Part shown: piece by piece, positions 57,113 to 64,000 of the stretch
Position numbering within the stretch: the stretch's first letter is position 1
How the letters are laid out: every line of letters starts with the position of its first letter
From: Tepidimonas fonticaldi
GTDB taxonomy: Bacteria > Pseudomonadota > Gammaproteobacteria > Burkholderiales > Burkholderiaceae_C
Direction: 5' to 3'
NCBI RefSeq assembly: GCF_007556755.1
Contig: NZ_VJOO01000013.1
Span: 1 to 64,000, forward strand
DNA length: 64,000 nt
Made by a program: the position numbers and the translations under genes
Notes under the pieces: model-generated
Database searches by the model: none
What the model saw: the letters and a program-made list of their open reading frames with translations, nothing else
Told to the model about the DNA's origin: nothing

Positions 57113-58060
57113 ATGGCGGTCGTGGACCCGGTGGTGGGTTTCTTCGTGCTGGGCCTGATCGCGGGCCTGCTGCGCTCGGATCTGAAGCTCTCCGGCGGGT
57201 TGTACGACACGCTCACGATCTACCTGCTGATCGCCATCGGCCTCAAGGGCGGCTTCGAGCTGGCCAGCAGCGACGTGGGCGCGTTGATCGTGCCCACGCT
57301 GGTCATCGTCGCCGCGAGCGCCGTCACCCCTATGGTGGCCTACCAGGTGTTGCTGCGCCTGGGTCGGCTGCCCCATGCCGACGCGGCCTCGATCTCGGCG
57401 CACTACGGCTCGGTGTCGGTGGTCACGTTTGCGGTCGGTGCGTCGTACCTGGGCCGTCAGGGCTTGGGCTATGACGGCTACATGTCGGTGTTCCTGGTAT
57501 TTCTGGAGTTCCCGGCCCTGATCGTCGGGGTGTTGCTGGCCAAGGGCCTGAAGGCCGATGCCAACTGGCGGCGCCTAGCCCACGAGGTACTGACCGGCAA
57601 GGCGATCGTGCTGTTGCTGGGGGCACTGGTGATCGGCTGGATCTGGGGCCGTGACGGGGGCGCGGCCCTGGTGCCGTTCTTCGAGGGGCTGTTCAAAGGC
57701 TTCCTCGCGCTATTTCTGTTGGGCATGGGCGTGACGACGGCGGCCCGCCTGGCCGACCTGCGACGGGTGGGCCTTTTTCTGGTCGGCTTTGGTATCCTGA
57801 TGCCCATCGTATCCGCCGCGGGGGGCGTGCTGGTGGGCTGGCTGCTGGGCCTTCCAGTGGGCAACACCCACCTGCTCGCGGTGCTGTACGCCAGTGCCTC
57901 GTACATCGCCGCGCCGGCCGCCATGCGCATCGCCATCCCGGAAGCCAACCCGGCACTGTCGATGGGCGCGTCGCTGGGGGTGACCTTTCCGTTCAACGTG
58001 GTGGCAGGCGTGCCGCTCTACTTGGCCATGACCCAAACCTTCTACCGGACGATGGCATGA
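57113..58060 (+). CDS. sbtA: Sodium-dependent bicarbonate transporter family protein (SbtA-like)
   Basis: The 315-residue membrane protein has about ten helices in two inverted halves, with VVGFFVLGLIAGLLRSDLKL at the start and SISAHYGSVSVVTFAVG in the middle. LPVGNTHLLAVLYASASYIA and AAMRIAIPEANPALSMGASL follow. These match the SbtA family, in which cyanobacterial members import bicarbonate with sodium. It lies three bases after narK1 and overlaps a PII-like gene (sbtB) by four bases. The substrate in this bacterium is untested; another small anion is possible. Confidence 0.88.
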   Translation: MAVVDPVVGFFVLGLIAGLLRSDLKLSGGLYDTLTIYLLIAIGLKGGFELASSDVGALIVPTLVIVAASAVTPMVAYQVLLRLGRLPHADAASISAHYGSVSVVTFAVGASYLGRQGLGYDGYMSVFLVFLEFPALIVGVLLAKGLKADANWRRLAHEVLTGKAIVLLLGALVIGWIWGRDGGAALVPFFEGLFKGFLALFLLGMGVTTAARLADLRRVGLFLVGFGILMPIVSAAGGVLVGWLLGLPVGNTHLLAVLYASASYIAAPAAMRIAIPEANPALSMGASLGVTFPFNVVAGVPLYLAMTQTFYRTMA

Positions 58061-58368
58061 ACACCGCGGGCTGCGTTCCCTCGCCACACCACGGTGTCGT
58101 CGTGGTGGTGATCGCCGAGGCGGAGCTGGAATCCGTCCTGTGCGACGACATCCTGGCGGCCGGGGCAAAAGGCTACACGGTCAGCGAAGTGCGCGGACGC
58201 GGCAACCGGGGCCTGCGCGACGATCGGCTGCTGTTGTCCAACAATGTGCGCTTCGAGGTGCTGTGCGACGAATCCACGGCGCGCAGCGTGCTGGACGCCG
58301 TGCTGGGCCGCTACGGCCGGCATTACGGCATCGTCGCGTACGCGCTGCCCACCTGGACGCCACCGTAA
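58057..58368 (+). CDS. sbtB: PII-like signalling protein (SbtB-like)
   Basis: The 103-residue protein has a PII-type ferredoxin-like pattern, with VVVVVIAEAELESVLCDDILAAG-like strands and helix. A T-loop-like part follows (GAKGYTVSEVRGRGNRGLRDD), then VRFEVLCDESTARSVLDAVL. In cyanobacteria SbtB binds adenine nucleotides and regulates SbtA. The C-terminal cysteine loop of cyanobacterial SbtB is absent here. Its ATG overlaps the sbtA stop, which makes a functional pair very likely. Confidence 0.85.
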   Translation: MNTAGCVPSPHHGVVVVVIAEAELESVLCDDILAAGAKGYTVSEVRGRGNRGLRDDRLLLSNNVRFEVLCDESTARSVLDAVLGRYGRHYGIVAYALPTWTPP

Positions 58369-58392
58369 CGGGCGGGCCGCCCTCACCCCGTG

Positions 58393-59133
58393 TCAACCCA
58401 ACCCGTGGTTGACCGCGACCACCGCGGCCTGCACACGCGAGGTGACGTGCAGCTTGCGCAGAATGTGCTGCACATGGATTTTGACCGTGGTCTCGGCGAT
58501 GTCGAGTGCGCGCGCGATCATCTTGTTGCTCTGCCCGCGGGCGATCAGCGCAAGGATCTCACGCTCGCGCTCGGAAAGTGCCTCCAGCGCGGACGGCGGG
58601 GCGGGGGCCGGGACGGGGGGCGGTGATGGCGTATCCCCCGCCACAGACTCCCCCGACGCCACGATCCGTGCGTCATCGCCGCACGACGGCTGCGCCGTCG
58701 CGCGCTCGGGTTGGCGCATCAGCGTCACCAGCTTGTTGAGCATCGGCGGGCTGATGACGGAGTCGCCCGCCACGACACGCTCCACGGCGTCGCAGAGCTG
58801 GTCGAGTTCGGTGGTCTTGAGCAAGTAGCCATCCGCCCCGGCACGCAGTGCAGCGGCCAGGTCCTCGGCATCCTCGCTGACCGTGAGCATGAGAATGCTG
58901 GCACTCGGCGCCGCCTCGCGCAAAGTCCCGATGGCCTCGACCCCGCGCACACCGGGCAAATGGTTGTCGAGCAGAATGACGTCGGCGTCGGCCTCGCGCA
59001 AGTGGCGCAAGGCCTCGCCCACGTCCCCCGCCTCGCCGCAGACTTGCAGGTGCGGTGCCTGGCCGAGCAGCGCACGCAACCCCCGGCGGAACAGGGGGTG
59101 GTCATCCACCAGCAACAAACGGATCGGTCTCAT
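58393..59133 (-). CDS. narL: Nitrate/nitrite response regulator NarL
   Basis: This is a 246-residue LuxR-type response regulator. The receiver has DD at residues 10-11, phospho-acceptor Asp56 in VILLDNHLPG and Lys106 in YLLKTTEL. A Pro/Ala-rich linker (about residues 155-175) leads to the LuxR helix-turn-helix in LSEREREILALIARGQSNKM. NSKMIA-type residues and TTVKIHVQHILRKL follow. The linker is longer than in E. coli NarL (216 residues in total). The ATG overlaps the narX stop by four bases, so sensor and regulator are co-translated. It would control the divergent nar operons. Confidence 0.92.
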   Translation of the reverse strand: MRPIRLLLVDDHPLFRRGLRALLGQAPHLQVCGEAGDVGEALRHLREADADVILLDNHLPGVRGVEAIGTLREAAPSASILMLTVSEDAEDLAAALRAGADGYLLKTTELDQLCDAVERVVAGDSVISPPMLNKLVTLMRQPERATAQPSCGDDARIVASGESVAGDTPSPPPVPAPAPPSALEALSEREREILALIARGQSNKMIARALDIAETTVKIHVQHILRKLHVTSRVQAAVVAVNHGLG

Positions 59134-61076
59134 GGAACGCAAGGGACGGTATCGGGCGCGCGGGGGGGTTGCGGGTCGACCGGGGTCGGGGACCGCTCCT
59201 GCACTGCAGCATCCACCGGTACGCTCAGCTCCACCGCGGTTCCCTGACCCGGCGCCGAATGCACCGTGAGCCGGGCGCCGATGGCGGCAGCGCGCTCTTG
59301 CATGATACGCAGTCCGATGTGGGTTTCCTGTGTGTGACGCACGGGGTCGAACCCCACACCGTCATCGCGCACGACGAAGCGCCACGGCGCCCCCTTATGC
59401 ACATGCACGACGACCGAATGGGCTCGGGCGTGCTTGCGCACGTTGGACAGCGCCTCTTGCACCACATGCAGCACCTGCAATTGCACATCGGGCGGCAGGT
59501 CCACGGCTCCGCCATGCACCTCTACATGCGCGGTCAGGCCGGTTTGGTGCCGAAACTTGGTCACGGTCTCGTGCAGGGCAGTCACGATGTCGCCGTCGTG
59601 CGTGCGGGTGCGAAAGTGCATCAGCAGCTCGCGCACATCGACCAGGCTTTCCTCCAGCCCGGTTTGCAACTCGGCCACATGGCCCTCTGCCGCTGCGGAA
59701 TCTCCACGTCGCAAAGCGCCCTGCAGCAGTTGAACCTGGATCTTCAGGAACGCCAGCGACTGGGCGATCGAGTCGTGCAGCTCCCGTGCCAGAAAGTTGC
59801 GCTCCTGCGCCACGGCCGCCTCACGCTCGAGCGCATGCACGCGCAGCCCCTCGACGGCATTGGCCAATTGTCCCGCCAGGGCATCGAGCAGTTCGCGCTC
59901 GCCCTCGTGCAGGGCGAGCGCGTGCCGGTAGAACAAATTGATCTCGCCCAGCACGCGGTGCTGCAGGCGCACCGGCACGCTGACCATGGTGCGAAACCCC
60001 AGGCTGGCGCAGTGCACGGCATCCGAGGCGTCGCCGCGCTCGATCGGGATCACACGGGTGCGTTGCTCCAGGTGCGCACGGCCACACTCGCACTGGCCAC
60101 AGGGCAGCACCTGCTCGGCCGCGACGATCTCGCGCGGCATCTGATGCTCGGCCAGGAGCATATACCCGTGCAACGCGGGATCGGCCCAGCGCAGAATCAC
60201 GGCATCCGCGCCGACGCGTTGGCGCAGCCGCTGCACAAATCCGTCGGAGAGCGTCTGCAGCGAATCCGTGTCGCTCAGGAACAGGCTCATGTCATATAAG
60301 GCCTGCAGATTGGCCCGCTTGGCCTCCAGATCCCGCGTCTTTTCGGCCACTTTGGCCTCGAGCTGGCCATACAGGTCCTGCAATGTCGCCGCCATCTGGT
60401 TAAAGCCGCTGGCCAGCTGGCCAAACTCGTCCCCGCTGGACGCTGCGACGCGCGTGGCGAAGATGCCGCGCTGCAGGTCCGTCATGGCCCGTGCCAGCCG
60501 GGTCAGCGGCTGCATCACATAGCGCTGCCCTGTATACAACATGAACACGGCACCGGCCACGGCAAAGGCGATCATGGCGAACTGCAGCAGATTCAGGATG
60601 CGGGTCAACCGGGACAACTCCGACTCGATGGCCAGCACCAGTTCGTCCACCTGCGCAACGAGCATTTCGGCGATGGCAAACGCGACGCCGGCGTTGGTGG
60701 GATCAGGCGGCGCTTGCGGATCCCACAAATGACGCTGCCGGTTCCAGGTGGCCTCGACGGCATCGAAGCGCTCCCGAATCAGTGGCGTCCAGGGGACGAA
60801 GAGCGGGCGCTTTGGATCCCCCGCACGCAAACGCTCCAGGCTGCCCACCAGCTCCTGCACCAGCGCCTCGCGGCGCTCGGCCGGCACGGACAGCGTGCGC
60901 GCCGCATCCAGGCGCCAGACCTGCATGCGCAGGCGACCGGCCTCGTTGACGGCGGCTGCCCCGCCTTCGAGCTGCCACGTCACCCACAGCGTGACCCCGA
61001 TCGAAGCGGTCACGGCCAGCAGCAACCACAAGCCGGCGTACACCAGCTTGGTGGCGATCGTCGTGGTCGCTCGCAT
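59130..61076 (-). CDS. narX: Nitrate/nitrite sensor histidine kinase NarX
   Basis: The 648-residue kinase has two membrane helices flanking a periplasmic domain. The P-box-like NEAGRLRMQVWRLDA near residues 44-58 is the nitrate-binding motif. A HAMP region follows (MQPLTRLARAMTDLQRGIFA), then a GAF-like central part with the cysteine group LPCGQCECGRA. The HisKA_3 kinase has the phosphorylated histidine in LARELHDSIAQSLAFL near residue 434, and the ATPase motif is DDGVGFDP. It is larger than E. coli NarX (598). It lies 43 bases after mtnN, possibly within a longer minus-strand transcript. Confidence 0.93.
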   Translation of the reverse strand: MRATTTIATKLVYAGLWLLLAVTASIGVTLWVTWQLEGGAAAVNEAGRLRMQVWRLDAARTLSVPAERREALVQELVGSLERLRAGDPKRPLFVPWTPLIRERFDAVEATWNRQRHLWDPQAPPDPTNAGVAFAIAEMLVAQVDELVLAIESELSRLTRILNLLQFAMIAFAVAGAVFMLYTGQRYVMQPLTRLARAMTDLQRGIFATRVAASSGDEFGQLASGFNQMAATLQDLYGQLEAKVAEKTRDLEAKRANLQALYDMSLFLSDTDSLQTLSDGFVQRLRQRVGADAVILRWADPALHGYMLLAEHQMPREIVAAEQVLPCGQCECGRAHLEQRTRVIPIERGDASDAVHCASLGFRTMVSVPVRLQHRVLGEINLFYRHALALHEGERELLDALAGQLANAVEGLRVHALEREAAVAQERNFLARELHDSIAQSLAFLKIQVQLLQGALRRGDSAAAEGHVAELQTGLEESLVDVRELLMHFRTRTHDGDIVTALHETVTKFRHQTGLTAHVEVHGGAVDLPPDVQLQVLHVVQEALSNVRKHARAHSVVVHVHKGAPWRFVVRDDGVGFDPVRHTQETHIGLRIMQERAAAIGARLTVHSAPGQGTAVELSVPVDAAVQERSPTPVDPQPPRAPDTVPCVP

Positions 61077-61119
61077 CGGCGCAAGCTTAGCAAGCCCACG
61101 TCACACCGTACACCCCGGT

Positions 61120-61872
61120 TCAGAGCAGATTGAGCGCCTTGCGCACGATGCGCGCACTGTAGTGGCGCGCCACGTCGCGCATGAAGGCCTGAAAGTCCAC
61201 GTGCGCCTCGTCGTCGGCGCGGTCGGACAACGTGCGCACCGCGGCAAACGGCGTGCCGTAGTCCCAGCAGACCTGGGCCACGGCGGCGCTTTCCATGTCC
61301 ACCGCCAGGGCCTCGGGCAGCGCCTCGCGCAGGGCCTGCGACTCGGCCGCGCTGGTGATGAAGCGGTCGCCACTGACGATCAGCCCGCGGTGCACCGTGG
61401 GCCGGTGCAGCCCCAGGACGCGCAGTGTCTCCTCGCTGACGAGCTTGGGCAGCCAAGTGACCGCGTCGCGTGCGGCCTCCTCCAGCACCTGGGCCAGTAC
61501 CAGGTCGGCGTCGAAATGCATCTTGCCGGTGCCGGGCACCTCCCAGCGCGGAAACAGCGGCGCGGCGCTCAGGTCGTGCTGCAGATAGCGCGTGCCCACG
61601 ACGACGTCGCCGACCTCGGCGCCGAAGGCCAGCCCCCCGGCCACCCCCGTGAACAGGATGTGCTGGGGCGCAAACCGCTCGTGCAGCAAGGTGGCGGTGG
61701 TGGCCGCCGCCACCTTGCCGATGCCGCACAGCACCGCCACGACCTCGTGGCCCTGCAGATGGCCCTGCCAGAACTCGCGCCCCGCGACGCTGACCTTGCG
61801 CTCGTCGGGCATGAGCTGCAGGATCTCGGCCAATTCTTCGTGAACGGCACTGATGACGGCGACGCGGGCCAT
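61120..61872 (-). CDS. mtnN: 5'-methylthioadenosine/S-adenosylhomocysteine nucleosidase
   Basis: MtnN cleaves methylthioadenosine and S-adenosylhomocysteine, recycling purine and methionine. The 250-residue protein starts MARVAVISAVHEELAEIL and shows GIGKVAAATTATLL, GVAGGLAFGAEVGDVVVG, VDMESAAVAQVCWDYG and the catalytic aspartate segment RTLSDRADDEAH. The ATG at 61872 gives the family length. It starts 20 bases after the fadD stop and may be transcribed with it. Confidence 0.92.
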   Translation of the reverse strand: MARVAVISAVHEELAEILQLMPDERKVSVAGREFWQGHLQGHEVVAVLCGIGKVAAATTATLLHERFAPQHILFTGVAGGLAFGAEVGDVVVGTRYLQHDLSAAPLFPRWEVPGTGKMHFDADLVLAQVLEEAARDAVTWLPKLVSEETLRVLGLHRPTVHRGLIVSGDRFITSAAESQALREALPEALAVDMESAAVAQVCWDYGTPFAAVRTLSDRADDEAHVDFQAFMRDVARHYSARIVRKALNLL

Positions 61873-61892
61873 GGCGGGCTCTCCGGGAAAGG

Positions 61893-63581
61893 TTACTTCT
61901 TGTCCCGCAATTCTCGCCGCAAAATTTTGCCCACGGGCGTCTTGGGCAGCTCGGTGCGAAACTCGATTACCTTCGGCCGCTTGTAGCCGGTCAGCCGCGC
62001 TTCGCAGAATTCGCGGATGTGCGCCTCGGTCAGCGCCGGGTCCTTCTTGACGACGACCAGCTTGACCGCCTCGCCCGAGTGTTCGTCGGGAATGCCCACC
62101 GCCGCGCACTCCAGCACGCCGTCGCACTGCGCGACCACGTCCTCCACCTCGTTGGGGTAGACGTTGAAGCCGGACACCAGAATCATGTCCTTCTTGCGGT
62201 CCACGATCTTGAAGTAGCCGCGCTCGTCCATGACGCCGATGTCACCGGTACGGAACCACCCGTCGGCCGTCATGACCTTGGCGGTTTCGTCCGGGCGCTG
62301 CCAGTAGCCGGCCATGACCTGCGGGCCGCGGATGGCGATCTCGCCGGGCGTGCCCTGCGGCACCTCGTTGCCGGCATCGTCGATGCACTTCATCTCGGTG
62401 CTGGGCAGCGGCAGGCCGATGGTGCCCGTGAACTCGGTGGTGGTGACCGGGTTGCAGCTCGCCGACGGGCTGGTTTCGGACAGGCCGTAGCCCTCGCAGA
62501 TCGGGCAGCCCGTGCGCTCCAGCCACTTCTTGGCCACCGCCGCCTGCACCGCCATGCCCCCGCCGACCGACACCTTCAGGTTGCGCCAGTTGACGGTGTC
62601 GAACTGCGGGTGGTGCACCAGCGCATTGAACAGCGTGTTGACCGCCGGAAAGCTGTGGAAGGTGTGGCGCGACAGCTCCTTGAGCACCGCGGGCAGGTCG
62701 CGCGGGTTGGGGATGAGGATCGTCTTGCCCCCGGTGCGCATGCTCAACATCATGTTCACCGTGAAGGCAAAGATGTGATAGAGCGGCAGCGCGCAGACCG
62801 CCGTGGGCTGCTCGCCCGGGGGGATTTTTTTCATGACCGGGTCGTTCCAGGCCTCGGACTGCAACACGTTGGCCAGGATGTTGCGGTGCAGCAGCACCGC
62901 GCCTTTGCTGACTCCCGTGGTGCCGCCGGTGTACTGCAGCACGGCCACGTCGTCGGGGCCGATCTCCACCGGCCGAAAACCCGCCCGGCGGCCGCGCGCC
63001 AGCGCATCGTTGAAGCGCACGGCCCCCGGCAGTTGGAACGGCGGCACCAGTTTTTTGACGTGGCGCACCACCAGGTTGACGATCAGGCCCTTGGCCCCGA
63101 GCAAATCGCCCATGGCGCACAGCACCACGTGCTGGACCGGCGTGGCCGCCTGGCACTGCTGCAGGGTGTGGGCAAAGTTTTCGATGATGAAAATCGCCTT
63201 CGCCCCGCTGTCCTTGAGCTGGTGCTCCAGCTCGCGCGCGGTGTAGAGCGGGTTGACATTGACCAACACATAGCCCGCGCGCAGGATGGCCGCGACCGCG
63301 ATCGGGTACTGCGGCACGTTGGGCATCATCACCGCCACGCGGTCACCGCGCTGCAGGCCCAGGCTTTGCAGATAGCCGGCCACCGCGCGCGACGCCTCGT
63401 CCACCTCGCGGTAGGTCCACTCCTTGCCCAGAAAGCTGTAAGCGGGCCGGTCGGCGTACTTGCCGAAGCTCTCCTCCATCAGGGCAACCAGCGAGCGGTA
63501 GCGGCTCGGATCGATCTCGGCGGGGACGCCCGCGGGATAGTGCTTCAGCCACGGCTTGTCGGCGGCGGTGAGGGTGCTCAT
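61893..63581 (-). CDS. fadD: Long-chain fatty-acid-CoA ligase
   Basis: The 562-residue AMP-forming ligase activates fatty acids for beta-oxidation. It has the P-loop LQYTGGTTGVSKGAVLLHRN near residues 212-231, GYGLSETSP, GWFRTGDIGVMDERGYF and DRKKDMILVSGFNVYPNEVE. The final lysine motif is in PKTPVGKILRREL. Length and the substrate segments favour long-chain FadD. A 14-base palindrome (63691-63704) lies 110 bases upstream and resembles TetR-type fatty-acid regulator sites in this class. The start is the first ATG after that region. Confidence 0.93.
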   Translation of the reverse strand: MSTLTAADKPWLKHYPAGVPAEIDPSRYRSLVALMEESFGKYADRPAYSFLGKEWTYREVDEASRAVAGYLQSLGLQRGDRVAVMMPNVPQYPIAVAAILRAGYVLVNVNPLYTARELEHQLKDSGAKAIFIIENFAHTLQQCQAATPVQHVVLCAMGDLLGAKGLIVNLVVRHVKKLVPPFQLPGAVRFNDALARGRRAGFRPVEIGPDDVAVLQYTGGTTGVSKGAVLLHRNILANVLQSEAWNDPVMKKIPPGEQPTAVCALPLYHIFAFTVNMMLSMRTGGKTILIPNPRDLPAVLKELSRHTFHSFPAVNTLFNALVHHPQFDTVNWRNLKVSVGGGMAVQAAVAKKWLERTGCPICEGYGLSETSPSASCNPVTTTEFTGTIGLPLPSTEMKCIDDAGNEVPQGTPGEIAIRGPQVMAGYWQRPDETAKVMTADGWFRTGDIGVMDERGYFKIVDRKKDMILVSGFNVYPNEVEDVVAQCDGVLECAAVGIPDEHSGEAVKLVVVKKDPALTEAHIREFCEARLTGYKRPKVIEFRTELPKTPVGKILRRELRDKK

Positions 63582-63690
63582 GCAGTCTCCTGTCTGGGTC
63601 TTGGATCGCCCGGTCTGCCTGACAGCAGGCTGACGGTGCCGACATTATTCCCGAAACGCCTTGCGCCAGCGCCGGCGCTAGGGGTTTTTC

Positions 63691-63704
63691 CGAACGACCG
63701 TTCG
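63691..63704. promoter_or_regulatory. TetR-type palindrome upstream of fadD
   Basis: CGAACG-AC-CGTTCG is a 6-2-6 palindrome. GAACG/CGTTC dyads of this kind are known targets of TetR-family fatty-acid regulators (for example FadP-type) in beta-proteobacteria. It lies in the 169-base gap between fadD and the next gene and may repress fadD until acyl-CoA is present. The regulator gene is not in the window. Confidence 0.5.
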
Positions 63705-63750
63705 CTCGATATGGCAGTGTCGCGACAGGTACCGCGCATCGGGGCCAACG

Positions 63751-64000
63751 TTACCCGCGCTGCAGCGTATACATTGCGCCCCACACGCGCGCATACGCGT
63801 CATGCAGAGCCCGGTCGGTGACACTGTTTTTGAAGTTGCCGTAGTCGATGGCCAGCAGCCGCTGGGCGATCGCATCGACCACGCGCTGGCGCGGCACGGC
63901 GGCGCGCCAGCGGTAGTCGGTGTGGCGTGACTCGGTCACCGTCACCCCGGGCAACACGCGCTCGATGTCCCCCTTGCGCCGCGCGCGCACCAGCAGGTGG
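63751..64000 (-). CDS. Small conserved protein of unknown function, N-terminus beyond window
   Basis: The visible 82 residues read on from the window end as HLLVRARRKGDIERVLPGVT, then HTDYRWRAAVPRQRVVDAIA and AIDYGNFKNSVTD, and finish AYARVWGAMYTLQRG. The alternation of basic, Tyr/Trp-rich and IDYxNFK segments looks like a compact conserved domain of about 100 residues. I do not recognise a named family, and no catalytic motif is evident. The gene continues past position 64000, so the true start is not visible. It reads toward fadD on the same strand. Confidence 0.6.
   Translation of the reverse strand, partial: HLLVRARRKGDIERVLPGVTVTESRHTDYRWRAAVPRQRVVDAIAQRLLAIDYGNFKNSVTDRALHDAYARVWGAMYTLQRG

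Noticed and set aside
58370-58382. GGGCG-GGC-CGCCC hairpin between sbtB and narL as a bidirectional terminator
   Set aside because: Short stem in GC-rich DNA with no T run on either side; could be chance.

Overview
This window is a chromosomal segment from a high-GC beta-proteobacterium of the order Burkholderiales. The evidence is the gene order: tsaB-rimI-udg, glnE facing yhdP-nit, leuS-lptE-holA, fur facing bamE-dapB, and hpf-ptsN-hprK are all typical beta-proteobacterial neighbourhoods. A Comamonadaceae-like genus such as Tepidimonas is only a guess, because the window holds no rRNA or other firm marker.

Region 1 (1-31.7 kb) is mostly housekeeping. It starts with the tip of an IS5-family element, then tsaB-rimI-UDG. 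A five-gene oligopeptide-type ABC importer follows (binding protein, two permeases, two ATPases, all on the minus strand). Next come a phosphofructokinase, the lytic transglycosylase mltA, a nitrilase-like amidase, the giant AsmA-like protein YhdP, glnE, an exported glutathione peroxidase, an NlpC/P60 hydrolase and holA. The usual leuS-lptE-holA string is split by an arginase gene and a broken DUF4143 ATPase. Then come dapB, bamE, fur, hprK, ptsN, hpf and corA.

Region 2 (31.9-59.1 kb) is a coherent low-oxygen respiration island, with clearly lower GC in its first part. It encodes a B12-dependent ribonucleotide reductase (nrdJ). It also carries the oxygen-independent ubiquinone hydroxylation set ubiU-ubiV-ubiT, a DGC zinc-binding protein, ubiX and ubiD. 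A CcoG-type ferredoxin membrane protein and a SirB-like protein follow. The nitric-oxide sensor nsrR is divergent from the iron-centre repair protein ric. A long minus-strand run reads narK2-narG-narH-narJ-narI-ppiC-nmo-nnrS-nitroreductase-hemerythrin. A divergent plus-strand run reads narK1-sbtA-sbtB, and the nitrate two-component system narX-narL closes the block. Together these genes would supply deoxynucleotides without oxygen, make quinone without oxygen, import and reduce nitrate at the membrane, and defend against the nitric oxide produced. Two matching NsrR-like boxes, one before ccoG and one between nsrR and ric, tie parts of the island to NO sensing.

Region 3 (61.1-64 kb) holds mtnN, fadD and the start of an unidentified small conserved protein cut by the window end.

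No rRNA, tRNA, CRISPR array or prophage was seen. The most interesting candidates are the DGC protein inside the anaerobic ubiquinone operon, the sbtA-sbtB pair attached to narK1, the paired NsrR boxes, a possible switching leader RNA before corA, and the hairpin between the ABC-importer binding protein and its first permease.
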